Shown here one piece after another: positions 1 through 7,762 of a stretch of 34,603 nt of DNA. The DNA comes from Chthoniobacter flavus. GTDB lineage: Bacteria > Verrucomicrobiota > Verrucomicrobiia > Chthoniobacterales > JACTMZ01. How positions within the stretch are numbered: position 1 is the first letter of the stretch; each line of letters opens with the position of its first letter. The position numbers and the translations under genes are program-made. Below the pieces are notes generated by a model. That model was not told the origin of the DNA and did not search any database. It worked only from the letters and a program-made list of their open reading frames with translations. The stretch covers positions 1 to 34,603 of the forward strand of contig CAMBUL010000024.1 in NCBI GenBank assembly GCA_945871065.1, in the 5' to 3' direction.

Positions 1-2
1 AG

Positions 3-515
3 CCGCTTGGTCTAGTTCCACTTGCTCTACTCTCCAAGGCCATTGCAGCCCCAGAACCTGCTGGTAAAATTCACTGTTCTTCACCCAGCCTCTTAACCAC
101 TATCCTGCCCAACCCAGCAAGCTTTCACAGCAAATTACGCGAAGAACCATTTATTCTATCATCGATAGTGATTGTCCGTAAGCCTATACTTGGAATAGGG
201 CTGGCCGCATTCGGATGCGGTGTCCAGAACGCTCTGGCTAGCCACTATCGCGGGCTTGTTTTACGAACGACCCACTTGACTGGGATGTTCACTGACTTTG
301 GCATTACGCTTGGAATGCGACTGCGTGGCTACGATGTCCCAAAATGGAAGATTGCCGTCCCTGCATTATTGATATGCTCATTTTTCATCGGTGGTGTTCT
401 TGCTGCATTGACGCATTTCTCAGGATACGATGCCATTTTTATCGCCGGTCTAGCATATTGCTTGGCCGGAATTGGATGGAGTATTACCAAGCATGCTCTA
501 TATCGAAACGAATAA
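3..515 (+). CDS. DUF1275 (YoaK-type) membrane protein, 5'-incomplete
   Basis: The C-terminal part resembles DUF1275/YoaK membrane proteins: a glycine-rich helix ending in QNALAS, then RTTHLTGMFTDFG, which fits the family pattern of a QNA motif followed by R-T-T-H-x-T-G-x-x-T-D, then two more hydrophobic segments. The function of the family is unknown. The frame is open to the left edge of the window and has no ATG, GTG or TTG before the GTG at 168, so either the gene begins outside the window or it is a remnant starting at 168 (115 residues, about half the usual 200-240). Residues encoded by 3-167 do not look like the family's N-terminal helices, so a degraded 5' part is possible. Base composition is clearly less GC-rich than the genes from 2 kb onward, which suggests transferred DNA. 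Confidence 0.6.
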   Translation, partial: PLGLVPLALLSKAIAAPEPAGKIHCSSPSLLTTILPNPASFHSKLREEPFILSSIVIVRKPILGIGLAAFGCGVQNALASHYRGLVLRTTHLTGMFTDFGITLGMRLRGYDVPKWKIAVPALLICSFFIGGVLAALTHFSGYDAIFIAGLAYCLAGIGWSITKHALYRNE

Positions 516-580
516 TTGATTAGATTTCAACGTGACGTGCAATCAAACGCAAACATGCCGATCGAAGCGATTCTCCTAAT

Positions 581-650
581 CCCCTCACCGTGTCACGCCT
601 CGTGCTTGTCGCCCAGAGCAGCGACGCACGAGTCGCGCCACGGCGAGGGG
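581..650. repeat. 70-bp imperfect palindrome (long hairpin)
   Basis: The outer arms CCCCTCACCGTG (581-592) and CACGGCGAGGGG (639-650) pair with one mismatch. The inner arms CCTCGTGC (598-605) and GCACGAGT (626-633) continue the pairing with small bulges, leaving a short apex near 613-617. It fills the gap between the DUF1275 gene and mazEF. There is no T-run on either side, so it is not a classical terminator. A structured extragenic repeat or a small mobile-element remnant fits better. Confidence 0.6.
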
Positions 651-685
651 TAGGTGATCGCGGACATTCGGCAGAAAACGGCGGC

Positions 686-714
686 TTGACGCTGCCGCGA
701 GTATGATATATCAT
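686..714 (+). promoter_or_regulatory. mazEF promoter (-35/-10)
   Basis: TTGACG at 686-691 and TATCAT at 709-714 are separated by 17 bases and match sigma-70-type consensus at 5 of 6 positions each. The predicted transcription start near 721 lies about 4 bases before the mazE ATG, and no Shine-Dalgarno sequence precedes that ATG, so the message would be leaderless or nearly so. The -35 element sits inside a 14-base match to the structured repeat near 34.25 kb. Confidence 0.6.
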
Positions 715-719
715 CATAC
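701..719. promoter_or_regulatory. Palindromic operator over the mazEF promoter
   Basis: Inverted repeat GTATGAT (701-707) / ATCATAC (713-719) with a 5-base spacer; the centre also contains the perfect palindrome TGATATATCA (704-713). It covers the -10 box. Ribbon-helix-helix antitoxins are dimers that bind such palindromes, so negative autoregulation by the antitoxin, alone or in complex with the toxin, is inferred. Confidence 0.65.
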
Positions 720-724
720 CCAAC

Positions 725-967
725 ATGAGCGTTGCTAAAATCGCGATCACCATGGAAGTGGGGTTGGTCGAGCAAGTCGATCGGCTCGTGCGAGAGCATG
801 TTTATCCTAATCGGAGCCGGGCGATTCAGGACGCCGTGGCCGACAGGTTGCGGCGCATGGATCGAGGGCGGTTGGCTCGCGAGTGCGCCAAGCTTGATCC
901 CAAGTTCGAGCAGGCTCTTGCCGAAGAGGGGATGGGTTCGGAGATCGCGCAATGGCCCGAATATTGA
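725..967 (+). CDS. mazE: MazE-like ribbon-helix-helix antitoxin
   Basis: This 80-residue protein starts with a short strand (KIAITMEV, about residues 5-12) followed by two helices with the pattern LVEQVDRLV and [15 protein letters not shown], typical of RHH_1 DNA-binding antitoxins. The acidic C-terminal tail (about 55-80) is where such proteins usually wrap and inhibit the toxin. The gene overlaps the toxin by 16 bases, the classic antitoxin-first order of type II toxin-antitoxin modules. The ATG at 725 is chosen because the promoter and palindrome end just before it; no ribosome-binding site is visible. It is an RHH rather than an AbrB-type MazE, so the symbol is used for the system role. 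Confidence 0.85.
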   Translation: MSVAKIAITMEVGLVEQVDRLVREHVYPNRSRAIQDAVADRLRRMDRGRLARECAKLDPKFEQALAEEGMGSEIAQWPEY

Positions 968-1296
968 GGGGCGACATTGTCTGGGCCGTCCTCGAGCCGA
1001 CGCGCGGTAACGAGCAAGCCGGGCAGCGTCCGGTGTTGATCCTGAGCGAAGATGTTTTCAACGACCGGTCGGGAACGGTCATTGCCATTGCTTTAACCAG
1101 CCAGCCGCAAAAAGCCGGTTTCCCTCTCACGTTGGAATTGCTCGAGACGAAACTGCCGAAGCGATCTTGGGCCAAGATCAGCCAGATCCGGACGCTTTCC
1201 GTGCAGCGCCTTAAAAAGAAGATCGGCAAAGCCTCAGCGGGGGAGATGGACCAGATTGTCGAGGGTTTGAACGAACTTATCGGCGGGACAGGCTGA
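952..1296 (+). CDS. mazF: MazF/PemK-family endoribonuclease toxin
   Basis: This 114-residue protein has the usual family length. It shows the N-terminal [11 protein letters not shown] strand, the GxEQxGxRPVLILS motif that contributes the active-site arginine, the ALTSQ strand with the conserved Thr/Ser, and the [13 protein letters not shown] segment (usually DQIRT in the family, here SQIRT). MazF toxins cleave mRNA at short sequence motifs in the cytoplasm. A GGAG at 940-943, 8 bases before the ATG, is a reasonable ribosome-binding site inside the antitoxin gene, so translation is probably coupled. All expected regions are present and the toxin looks intact. Confidence 0.9.
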   Translation: MARILRGDIVWAVLEPTRGNEQAGQRPVLILSEDVFNDRSGTVIAIALTSQPQKAGFPLTLELLETKLPKRSWAKISQIRTLSVQRLKKKIGKASAGEMDQIVEGLNELIGGTG

Positions 1297-1322
1297 GCCT
1301 TGGAGGTGCTCGCTGTAGTGCC

Positions 1323-1715
1323 ATGAGCCTGCCTTATTCCGGAACTGCAAGCAGGATTGTGAGCATACTTGTTCTCCTCGTGCCCATATCTTTGGGAGTT
1401 ATCCGAGGCATATTTCCGCAGTCAGGCTGGGTAATTCTTTTTGCCGCCGTGTCGGGGCTAGCTGCGTGGTGCAGTCTTCACTTTGCGATTCTCATCAACG
1501 TCTGGAGCCAAACCTTGTCTGGCATGAATGGTGCGGGTGGACTGGGGAGTAGCGGCGCGGCCAACCCCTTTGCATCGGTTTTTGGATGGCTTCCGGGAGT
1601 CGCGCTCTTCTTCGTGAGCCTATTCGTCACATTCGCGTTGTTCAGATGGCTTCCCAATAAACTGAAAGAAGCGAACAGGCCGTGGGATGCAACCGGCACC
1701 ACCACCACTCGTTGA
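1323..1715 (+). CDS. Small membrane protein, unknown function
   Basis: I do not recognise this 130-residue protein. It has three likely membrane helices (about residues 10-28, 34-57 and 85-107), a glycine/alanine/serine-rich loop between helices 2 and 3, and a threonine-rich tail. It starts 26 bases after mazF and may be co-transcribed with it. A GGAGG lies at 1302-1306, but 16 bases from the ATG is too far for a standard ribosome-binding site, so the start is uncertain. Composition is less GC-rich than the core genes, like the rest of this left edge. A role as a toxin-antitoxin accessory is possible but unsupported. Confidence 0.5.
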   Translation: MSLPYSGTASRIVSILVLLVPISLGVIRGIFPQSGWVILFAAVSGLAAWCSLHFAILINVWSQTLSGMNGAGGLGSSGAANPFASVFGWLPGVALFFVSLFVTFALFRWLPNKLKEANRPWDATGTTTTR

Positions 1716-1911
1716 ACTTGGGCTTCTACACCGCCGGTGCATCCGCTCTAACGTTCGCACATAGAGCATGCGACCAGAGATTCTCTTGGTCATAACGATG
1801 CAGTTGAAGACGTGCCCCGGACGCGGCTGGGCTCGGTTTGTCCAGGGGGGTCGCGCGAAAGGGTTATGGCGCCAGCGGACCTTAACGGGATAGGACGATG
1901 TTCCAGCGCTG

Positions 1912-3024
1912 CTACCTCGCCCGCTCCGGGTTGAGCGATTTTAGCTCCGGCGGGACAAAGATGCCGTCTTTGCGGATCAGTTTGCCATCGAACCACACCT
2001 CCCCACCGCCGTAGTCGGCGCGCTGGATGCAGACCATGTCCCAATGGATCTGACTGCGGTTGCCGTTGCCGCCGACTTCATAGGCTTGGCCCGGGGTGAA
2101 GTGGAAGGACCCGGCAATCTTCTCGTCGAAGAGAATGTCGCGGATGGGATGAAGGATGTGCGGATTGAAACCGAGCGAGAACTCGCCGATGAAACGGGCG
2201 CCGGCATCGGCATCAAGAATGGCATTCAGCTTGGACGTATTCCGGCCGGCCGTGCCATTGATGACCCGGCCCTGCTTGAATTCGAGGGCGACATCCTCGA
2301 AGGCGGTGCCGTGATAAATGGTGGGAACGTTGAAGCGCACCTTGCCTTCGACGCTGCGTTTGACCGGCGCGGTGAAAACTTCCCCGTCAGGAATATTGCG
2401 GTCGCCGCCGCAAATGACCGAACCGATATCCTTGATGCTGAACCGCAGGTCGGTGTCGGGTCCCTTGATCTGCACCTTGTCGGTCCCGTCCATCAGCGCC
2501 TTGAGCACTTCCATGCCTTTACGCAATTTTCCGTAGTCCAGGGTGCAGACCCGGAAGTAGTAGTCCTCGAAAGCTTCCGTACTCATCTGCGCCTGCTGCG
2601 CCATGGAGGGTGAAGGCCAACGCAACACGACCCAGCGGGTCTTGTTGATGCGGTGATTCATGACCGGACGCATCGTTGCGGCGATCATCTTGAGTTTGTC
2701 CGCCGGCACATCGCTCATTTCCGTCGCGTTGTCGCTGCCGCGAATCGCAATGTAGGCGTCCATCTTTTTCATCCGCGCCATTTCAACCTCGGCCGCGAGA
2801 CCAATCTGCGGGCCCGTTGCCCCGATGGCCATTTCGCGCGAAACGCGGCTGTGCTGGAGTTGGGTGAACGGGAGGGCCTTGGCTTTGCGCACCGCGCGGA
2901 TGAGGGCGATGACCATGGCATCGGGAACATCGGAGACATCGATGAGCACTTTGTCTCCGGGCTGGAGAGCGGTGGAATGTTTGGTCAGGACCTCGGCCAG
3001 CCGATCGTAGCGCGCGTCTGTCAT
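1912..3024 (-). CDS. M29-family aminopeptidase (AmpS/PepS-like)
   Basis: This 370-residue metallo-aminopeptidase has the family's usual length. The co-catalytic metal ligands known from the Thermus and Staphylococcus enzymes are visible with matching spacing: E215 in [10 protein letters not shown]281 in IGEFSLG, H308 in SFHF, Y315, and H327 and D329 in IHWDM. The family removes N-terminal residues from peptides in the cytoplasm. The ATG at 3024 has no ribosome-binding site; TAACGT lies 4 bases before it. It is the last gene of the minus-strand set that includes proS, 57 bases after the secreted-protein gene, so it may be co-transcribed or have its own weak promoter. Confidence 0.88.
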   Translation of the reverse strand: MTDARYDRLAEVLTKHSTALQPGDKVLIDVSDVPDAMVIALIRAVRKAKALPFTQLQHSRVSREMAIGATGPQIGLAAEVEMARMKKMDAYIAIRGSDNATEMSDVPADKLKMIAATMRPVMNHRINKTRWVVLRWPSPSMAQQAQMSTEAFEDYYFRVCTLDYGKLRKGMEVLKALMDGTDKVQIKGPDTDLRFSIKDIGSVICGGDRNIPDGEVFTAPVKRSVEGKVRFNVPTIYHGTAFEDVALEFKQGRVINGTAGRNTSKLNAILDADAGARFIGEFSLGFNPHILHPIRDILFDEKIAGSFHFTPGQAYEVGGNGNRSQIHWDMVCIQRADYGGGEVWFDGKLIRKDGIFVPPELKSLNPERAR

Positions 3025-3081
3025 CCGGACGTTATGCCCGACTGCAGCGCTCTGGGCAACGCGGGAAGCAAGGGTAAGGAG

Positions 3082-4017
3082 TTAACGGGCCGCCTGCAGC
3101 GAGGACAAGGCGACCCGAAAGAGCTGGCCGTTCTCGTTGGCAATGACCAGCGCATCCTTGCCTTCCCAGGCCACCGCCTCGGCCTGCCAGGCGAAAATCG
3201 GGGTCCGGCGGACGCTCTCACTCTTGGTGAAAATACTGCCCGAAGCACGGTCGTAGGAGAAAACCCAGAGGGTGGTGTAAGTAAGCACGGCAACCAGTTT
3301 GCCGTCGGGCGAAGCATCCGCCGCCGTGACCATCCCGCCGACGTCGAACGAGCCGACCAGCCGTAGCGGGTTGGAGCGGGTGGTGGATTCACCGTCCAAC
3401 CGGTAAAGGCGCGTGCGTTTGTCGCTGCGGTGTTTGGTCAGGAAGTAGATCTGGCCGCCGGCGGAGAAAACCGCTTCGCAATCGTAATCCGGGGAATCAC
3501 CCTTCTGGTCTTCGTAGTGGACGCGCAAGGTCCGGGTCGGACGGACCGAGACGGCGCCGGGCTTGGGTTCGCTGACAAAATGAAGCATAAGCTGTTTGCG
3601 GCGACCGCTGTTGTTTCCCACGTCGGCAATGATGAGATTCCCTTTGTCATCCAACGCGATGTCTTCCCAATCGTTGTTCTTGCAACCCTCAACCCGCACC
3701 GCACCGGTCCAACCGCGGGCCAGCTTGCCGCTGGCCGTGACCGGGACGATGGACGCGCCACTGCCTCCATCCCCATGGGCCCAGAAAACGCCGTTGTAAC
3801 GAAGACTGTGCACCAAACCGGAACACTCGGTGAGAAGTGCTGGACTGATCTGCCCGTCGGGCTTGAGGAAGCGCAGAGCACTGAAAGGGATTTGCGCGGA
3901 CACCGGCGCGGTCAGCAACAAAAGAAGGACCAGAGTCCCCGTGAGCCCCAGGGAAAGAGCCTTCTTCCAGCCCGCAGCAACCGGGAAGGGCCGCCTTTCA
4001 AAAGCGGGATCGCTCAT
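3082..4017 (-). CDS. Secreted propeller-like protein, unknown function
   Basis: This 311-residue protein begins with a long signal segment (hydrophobic about residues 19-40, ending in PVSAQ), so it is probably exported. The rest is strand-rich, with repeats of the type DWEDIALDDKGNLIIADVGNNSG and MVTAADASPDGKLVAVLTY, as in beta-propeller or SMP-30/esterase-like families. Similar secreted proteins carry an E-D-I-A motif near an acidic cluster, but no enzyme can be named. The ATG at 4017 overlaps the proS stop in a TGATG arrangement, so translation is coupled to proS. A TTG one codon upstream is also possible but less likely. Confidence 0.65.
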   Translation of the reverse strand: MSDPAFERRPFPVAAGWKKALSLGLTGTLVLLLLLTAPVSAQIPFSALRFLKPDGQISPALLTECSGLVHSLRYNGVFWAHGDGGSGASIVPVTASGKLARGWTGAVRVEGCKNNDWEDIALDDKGNLIIADVGNNSGRRKQLMLHFVSEPKPGAVSVRPTRTLRVHYEDQKGDSPDYDCEAVFSAGGQIYFLTKHRSDKRTRLYRLDGESTTRSNPLRLVGSFDVGGMVTAADASPDGKLVAVLTYTTLWVFSYDRASGSIFTKSESVRRTPIFAWQAEAVAWEGKDALVIANENGQLFRVALSSLQAAR

Positions 4018-5531
4018 CAATAAGACTTGGCAAAGACCACGCGGCGGGCGCTCGGCTTGCCACTAAAAGGACACACTCCCGGCTCGGCCGCCCCGTCGCG
4101 CGGGATGCAGCGAATCGTCACCTTGAGTTCCTCTTTGATTTTTTCCTCCGTCTCGCGCGTGCCGTCCCAGTGGGTCAGGGCAAAGCCGCCATGGATTTCC
4201 GGCTGTTCGGCATTGGCCGGGGTGAAAAAGGCGCGAAATTCCTCCGCCGAATCAATGACCCTGGTATGCTCGTCGCGGAACTTCGTCGCGCGCTCGAGCA
4301 AAGCCGCCTGCATCGCTTCCAGCGTGGTCCCGATCCCCGCCGCGAATTCAGCCATCGCTGGAAATTCCTTTTCTTTCGGTCCGCGGTCGCGGCGACTGAC
4401 CGCCACACTGCCTTTTTCCAAGTCGCGCGGCCCGATCTCGACCCGCAGGGGCACACCCTTTTTGATCCATTCCCAATTTTTCACCCCGCCGCCGGCCTCG
4501 CGGCGGTCGATCTCGACGCGGACCGGTTCACCGAACGCGGTCTGCGCCCGGAGTTGCGCGGCCAGTTTTTCCGCAGCCTCCAACACGGCGGCGCGGGACT
4601 CTTCCTTGGACAAAATGGGCAAAATGACAATCTGCGAAGGCGCCATGCGCGGCGGCAGGACAAGCCCGTCGTCATCCGAGTGGGCCATGATAAGCGTGCC
4701 GATGAGCCGCGTACTCACCCCCCAGCTCGTAGTCCAGGCAAATTGACGACTCCCGTCGCGCGCCGCGAACTCGATCCCAGAAGCCCGGGAGAAATTTTGC
4801 CCCAAAAAATGCGACGTGCCGGCTTGGATCGCCTTGCGGTCTTGCACCATGGCCTCGATGCAGAGGGTGCTGACCGCGCCGGGAAAACGTTCGCTCTCGG
4901 ATTTCTCGCCGGTGAAGACCGGAAGGGCGAGATGCTCGCGGGCGAATTTTTCGTAAACCCCGAGCATTTTATCCGTCTCGTCCACCGCTTCGTTCATGGT
5001 CTCGTGCGCCGTATGTCCTTCCTGCCAGAGGAATTCGGCCGTGCGGAGAAAAAGCCGGGGCCGCATTTCCCACCGGACCACGTTGGCCCACTGGTTGATG
5101 AGCAGCGGGAGGTCGCGATAACTTTGCACCCAGCGGGCATAGGCCGCGCCGATGATTGTTTCGGAGGTCGGGCGGACGATAAGCGGTTCGGCCAGCTCGC
5201 CGGCCGGGACGAGCTTGCCATCTTTTTCCTCCAGCCGGTGGTGGGTGACCACGGCACACTCCTTGGCGAATCCTTCCACATGCTTGGCTTCCTTCTCGAG
5301 AAAGCTGAGCGGGATGAAGAGGGGAAAGTAGGCGTTGACGTGGCCCGTTTCCTTGAACATGACATCGAGCTGACGCTGCATGTTTTCCCAGATCCCCCAG
5401 CCCCACGGCTTGATGATCATGCAGCCGCGGACGTCAGAATTTTCGGCCAGGTCGGCAGCTTTAATCACCTGCTGGTACCACTCGGGAAAATTGTCGGCGC
5501 GGGTCGGGGTGATGGCTGATTTGTCGCTCAT
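4017..5531 (-). CDS. proS: Prolyl-tRNA synthetase, archaeal/eukaryotic-type (ProS type 3)
   Basis: Class II aminoacyl-tRNA synthetase that charges tRNA-Pro. At 504 residues it is the short form without the inserted editing domain of the E. coli enzyme. Visible landmarks are motif 1 around KPWGWGIWENMQ, the proline-pocket signature RPTSETII, motif 2 RWEMRPRLFLRTAEFLWQEGHTAH-type sequence, a motif 3 region near the middle, the anticodon-binding domain, and the C-terminal zinc-domain-like segment with CIPRDG and GVCPFSGKP ending in the conserved terminal KSY. It starts 14 bases after the M20 peptidase stop and overlaps the next gene, so it lies inside an operon. No free-standing ProX/YbaK editing gene is in the window. 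Confidence 0.95.
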   Translation of the reverse strand: MSDKSAITPTRADNFPEWYQQVIKAADLAENSDVRGCMIIKPWGWGIWENMQRQLDVMFKETGHVNAYFPLFIPLSFLEKEAKHVEGFAKECAVVTHHRLEEKDGKLVPAGELAEPLIVRPTSETIIGAAYARWVQSYRDLPLLINQWANVVRWEMRPRLFLRTAEFLWQEGHTAHETMNEAVDETDKMLGVYEKFAREHLALPVFTGEKSESERFPGAVSTLCIEAMVQDRKAIQAGTSHFLGQNFSRASGIEFAARDGSRQFAWTTSWGVSTRLIGTLIMAHSDDDGLVLPPRMAPSQIVILPILSKEESRAAVLEAAEKLAAQLRAQTAFGEPVRVEIDRREAGGGVKNWEWIKKGVPLRVEIGPRDLEKGSVAVSRRDRGPKEKEFPAMAEFAAGIGTTLEAMQAALLERATKFRDEHTRVIDSAEEFRAFFTPANAEQPEIHGGFALTHWDGTRETEEKIKEELKVTIRCIPRDGAAEPGVCPFSGKPSARRVVFAKSY

Positions 5532-5545
5532 AAAAACTACGAAGC

Positions 5546-6676
5546 TTAGCCGACACGCAAGCTGTGGAGAAATCTTTTGAAAAATTCGACACCGTGCTCG
5601 AGGTCGGCGACCTCGATGAATTCATCCTCAGTGTGCGCCTGCGCGATCGAACCGGGACCGACGGCGACGGCGGGAACACCTTGCGCGGAGAAAATCGCAG
5701 CATCGCAGAACCACGCCGCACCGGCCAGACGGCCACCCGCGGCCGTGAGCTGGGCGATGAGCGGATGGTCCGGATCGGTGTCCAACGCCTCCGAGCCCAT
5801 AATTTGCTCCACCTGAAGCCCCGGGCAGGCTTGGCGCATGACCTCAAAAACGTCGCGCGCTTCACCGTTTTTCCATTGGGAAGGAAGCAAACGCAAATCG
5901 ATGACCGCCTCGGCGTGGTCGGGCACGATATTGAATTTCGTGCCGCCGCGGATCGTCCCGATGCTGAAGGTGGGATGCCCGAGCACGGGGTCGGAAACCG
6001 TTTCGAAATGGGAAGTCAGAGCTTTGGCCAAAGCAAGCAGTCCGGCCGCCAGCTTGGTGATGGCATTCTCACCCCGCTCCGGACACGAGCTGTGCGCGGC
6101 GCGGCCGGTGGCGCTGATCCGGGCGGTGACGTCGACCTTGTGCTTGAAGACGACCTCAAGATTGGTCGGCTCACCCACGATGACAAAAGCAAACCGCTCC
6201 CGCTCGGCCAGAGCCTTGGCGCCGTCCTGCCCGGCCTCCTCGCCCATCAACCCGGCAAACCAAATTTCGTGGGTTAGCTCCGGGAGGATTCCGCGGCACT
6301 CGTGCAGCGCCCAAAGCATCGAGGCCATCGGACCTTTGGTATCGCTCGCCCCGCGGCCGTAAAGTTTTCCTCCGCGCATTTCTCCACCGAAGGGATCAAT
6401 ACTCATGCCCGCCACGCTTACGGTGTCGGTGTGCGGGGCGAAAAGCAGGCGCGGTTTGCCCGCGGCGGAGGGGAAACGCGCCACGATATTCGGCCGCCCC
6501 GGATACACCTCGTGGAGAGCGGTCTCGGCGCCGAGTTCGCGGAGAAAACCGGCGAGGTATTCCGCGCAGGCCTGCTCGCCCGTGCGGTCGGTTCCGGGAT
6601 CGCCGTCGGGATTGACGCTGGGAATGCGCACCAACGCTTGGGCCAGTTCTTCGACACTGCGGGGGGTGGCACTCAT
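5546..6676 (-). CDS. M20-family metallopeptidase (ArgE/DapE/CPG2-like deacylase)
   Basis: From the ATG at 6676 the protein has 376 residues, normal for the family. Metal and catalytic motifs are present in order: APHTDTV (ligand His and catalytic Asp), GRGASDTKG (bridging Asp), GEEAGQDG (catalytic Glu pair), GEPTN, the dimerisation-domain motif AAHSS, and the last His in AHTEDEF. The family hydrolyses an acyl or peptide bond next to a free carboxylate, such as N-acetylornithine, succinyl-diaminopimelate or peptides; which one cannot be decided from motifs. The start overlaps the upstream gene by 4 bases (ATGA). A much longer open frame to 6973 is rejected because it runs inside the upstream gene in another frame. 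Confidence 0.88.
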   Translation of the reverse strand: MSATPRSVEELAQALVRIPSVNPDGDPGTDRTGEQACAEYLAGFLRELGAETALHEVYPGRPNIVARFPSAAGKPRLLFAPHTDTVSVAGMSIDPFGGEMRGGKLYGRGASDTKGPMASMLWALHECRGILPELTHEIWFAGLMGEEAGQDGAKALAERERFAFVIVGEPTNLEVVFKHKVDVTARISATGRAAHSSCPERGENAITKLAAGLLALAKALTSHFETVSDPVLGHPTFSIGTIRGGTKFNIVPDHAEAVIDLRLLPSQWKNGEARDVFEVMRQACPGLQVEQIMGSEALDTDPDHPLIAQLTAAGGRLAGAAWFCDAAIFSAQGVPAVAVGPGSIAQAHTEDEFIEVADLEHGVEFFKRFLHSLRVG

Positions 6677-7659
6677 CGGGGTCCGGTGAATTTGGAGAAA
6701 ACGAGCCGGGCCAACGAACGCGACCCGCGGTCGAAAAGAAACCGCGCCTGCTCCCCGCCGGGCCACTCGAGGACGAGAACATCGGCCAAAAATTTCTGCT
6801 CGAGCCGGGCAATGGGAGAACCAGGAGGCAGGGCGCGGGGCCGGTTCGAGTGACGGGGGACAAAGTAAAGCATCTGGGCCGGACCGTCCGCCGAGACGAG
6901 CCAACCGAACCGGTTGGGCGGGTAACCCGGACCGGATCCGCTGATGCAGGGCACAGACCATTCGCCCTTCCACTCCGCCCCCGCATGACCGGTGACTGCG
7001 GCGCGGGCGGCCGAGGGCAAATCGTCGGGCATCTCGGCCACCTCCTCATCGACCGGAGAGAGGCGCAACTTGCGCCCGCAGAGCCAGAGCTTGATCCAGG
7101 TGGACCGCAACATACGCGGCACGAAATACCAAATGGCAGCCAGCGCGATGACTGCAACGACCAGCGCGACAATCGGGTAGGTGAAAATGAGGCCCAGCCC
7201 GAGAACCACCGTGGCATCCTCCGCCACGCTGAGCGCGATATTGGAAATCGGCTCGGGCGAGGCGTTGGCCTGCAGGCGGACGGTCGACTTGAGCGCGTGC
7301 GTGGTGAAACCGAGCCACGCGGCAAGCAGACCGACGACGACATTGAAAACCGGATTCCCGTCGCCCAGCACCATCACAGCCAACAAAGCAGCGCCCACCG
7401 GACGGATCGCGGTGTGCACCGCATCCCAGGCCGAGTCAACCCAAGGAATTTTGTCCGCCGTGAACTCCATGGCAAAGAGCAGTCCGGAAGCCGCCAAGAC
7501 CCAAGGATCAGCCAGCACTTCCAGCCGCTGGTATTCCGCGGCGAGGGAGATCCAATCAAAGCGGACGGCCAGACCGGTGAGAAAGACGGTCAGGTAAAGA
7601 TTCAGCCCGGACAAAGTGGCCAGGCCGACCGCGACACCGAGAAGTTGGAGGATTTCCAT
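6673..7659 (-). CDS. DUF4126 membrane protein with C-terminal soluble domain
   Basis: This 328-residue protein starts at the ATG at 7659 with MEILQLLGVAVGLATLSGLNLY, the glycine-rich first helix typical of DUF4126 proteins. About six membrane helices cover residues 5-200. After RSTWIKLWLCGRK the last 110 residues are soluble and presumably cytoplasmic. The function of DUF4126 is unknown. A longer frame to 7968 runs through the terminator and porin gene and is rejected. TATCGT (7676-7671), 11 bases before the ATG, is a possible -10 box. It heads a run in which M20 peptidase, proS, the secreted protein and the aminopeptidase follow with short gaps or overlaps. Confidence 0.75.
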   Translation of the reverse strand: MEILQLLGVAVGLATLSGLNLYLTVFLTGLAVRFDWISLAAEYQRLEVLADPWVLAASGLLFAMEFTADKIPWVDSAWDAVHTAIRPVGAALLAVMVLGDGNPVFNVVVGLLAAWLGFTTHALKSTVRLQANASPEPISNIALSVAEDATVVLGLGLIFTYPIVALVVAVIALAAIWYFVPRMLRSTWIKLWLCGRKLRLSPVDEEVAEMPDDLPSAARAAVTGHAGAEWKGEWSVPCISGSGPGYPPNRFGWLVSADGPAQMLYFVPRHSNRPRALPPGSPIARLEQKFLADVLVLEWPGGEQARFLFDRGSRSLARLVFSKFTGPR

Positions 7660-7704
7660 GGGCAACGGCCACGATACCCGGCCTGCCGCGGGAATCCAGA
7701 AAGC

Positions 7705-7736
7705 AAAAACCCCTCCGGCCGGAGCCGGAGGGGTTT
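7705..7736 (-). terminator. Rho-independent terminator of the porin gene
   Basis: Perfect stem AACCCCTCCGGC (7708-7719) / GCCGGAGGGGTT (7724-7735) with a 4-base loop. Read on the minus strand it is followed by TTTTT (7709-7705). It lies 27 bases after the porin stop codon and upstream of the DUF4126 gene, so it separates the two minus-strand units. Confidence 0.88.
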
Positions 7737-7762
7737 GGTGGATTAAGTTAACGCAAACTAAC

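Noticed and set aside
520-952. Two minus-strand frames (520-753 and 593-952) around the 70-bp hairpin and mazE
   Set aside because: They cross the palindrome and the mazEF promoter and have low-complexity products; no start signal was seen.
1771-1790. Inverted repeat GACCAGAGA/TCTCTTGGTC between the small membrane gene and the aminopeptidase
   Set aside because: A bulged 9-base stem without a T-run on either side; too weak to call a terminator. The rest of 1716-1911 shows nothing codable.
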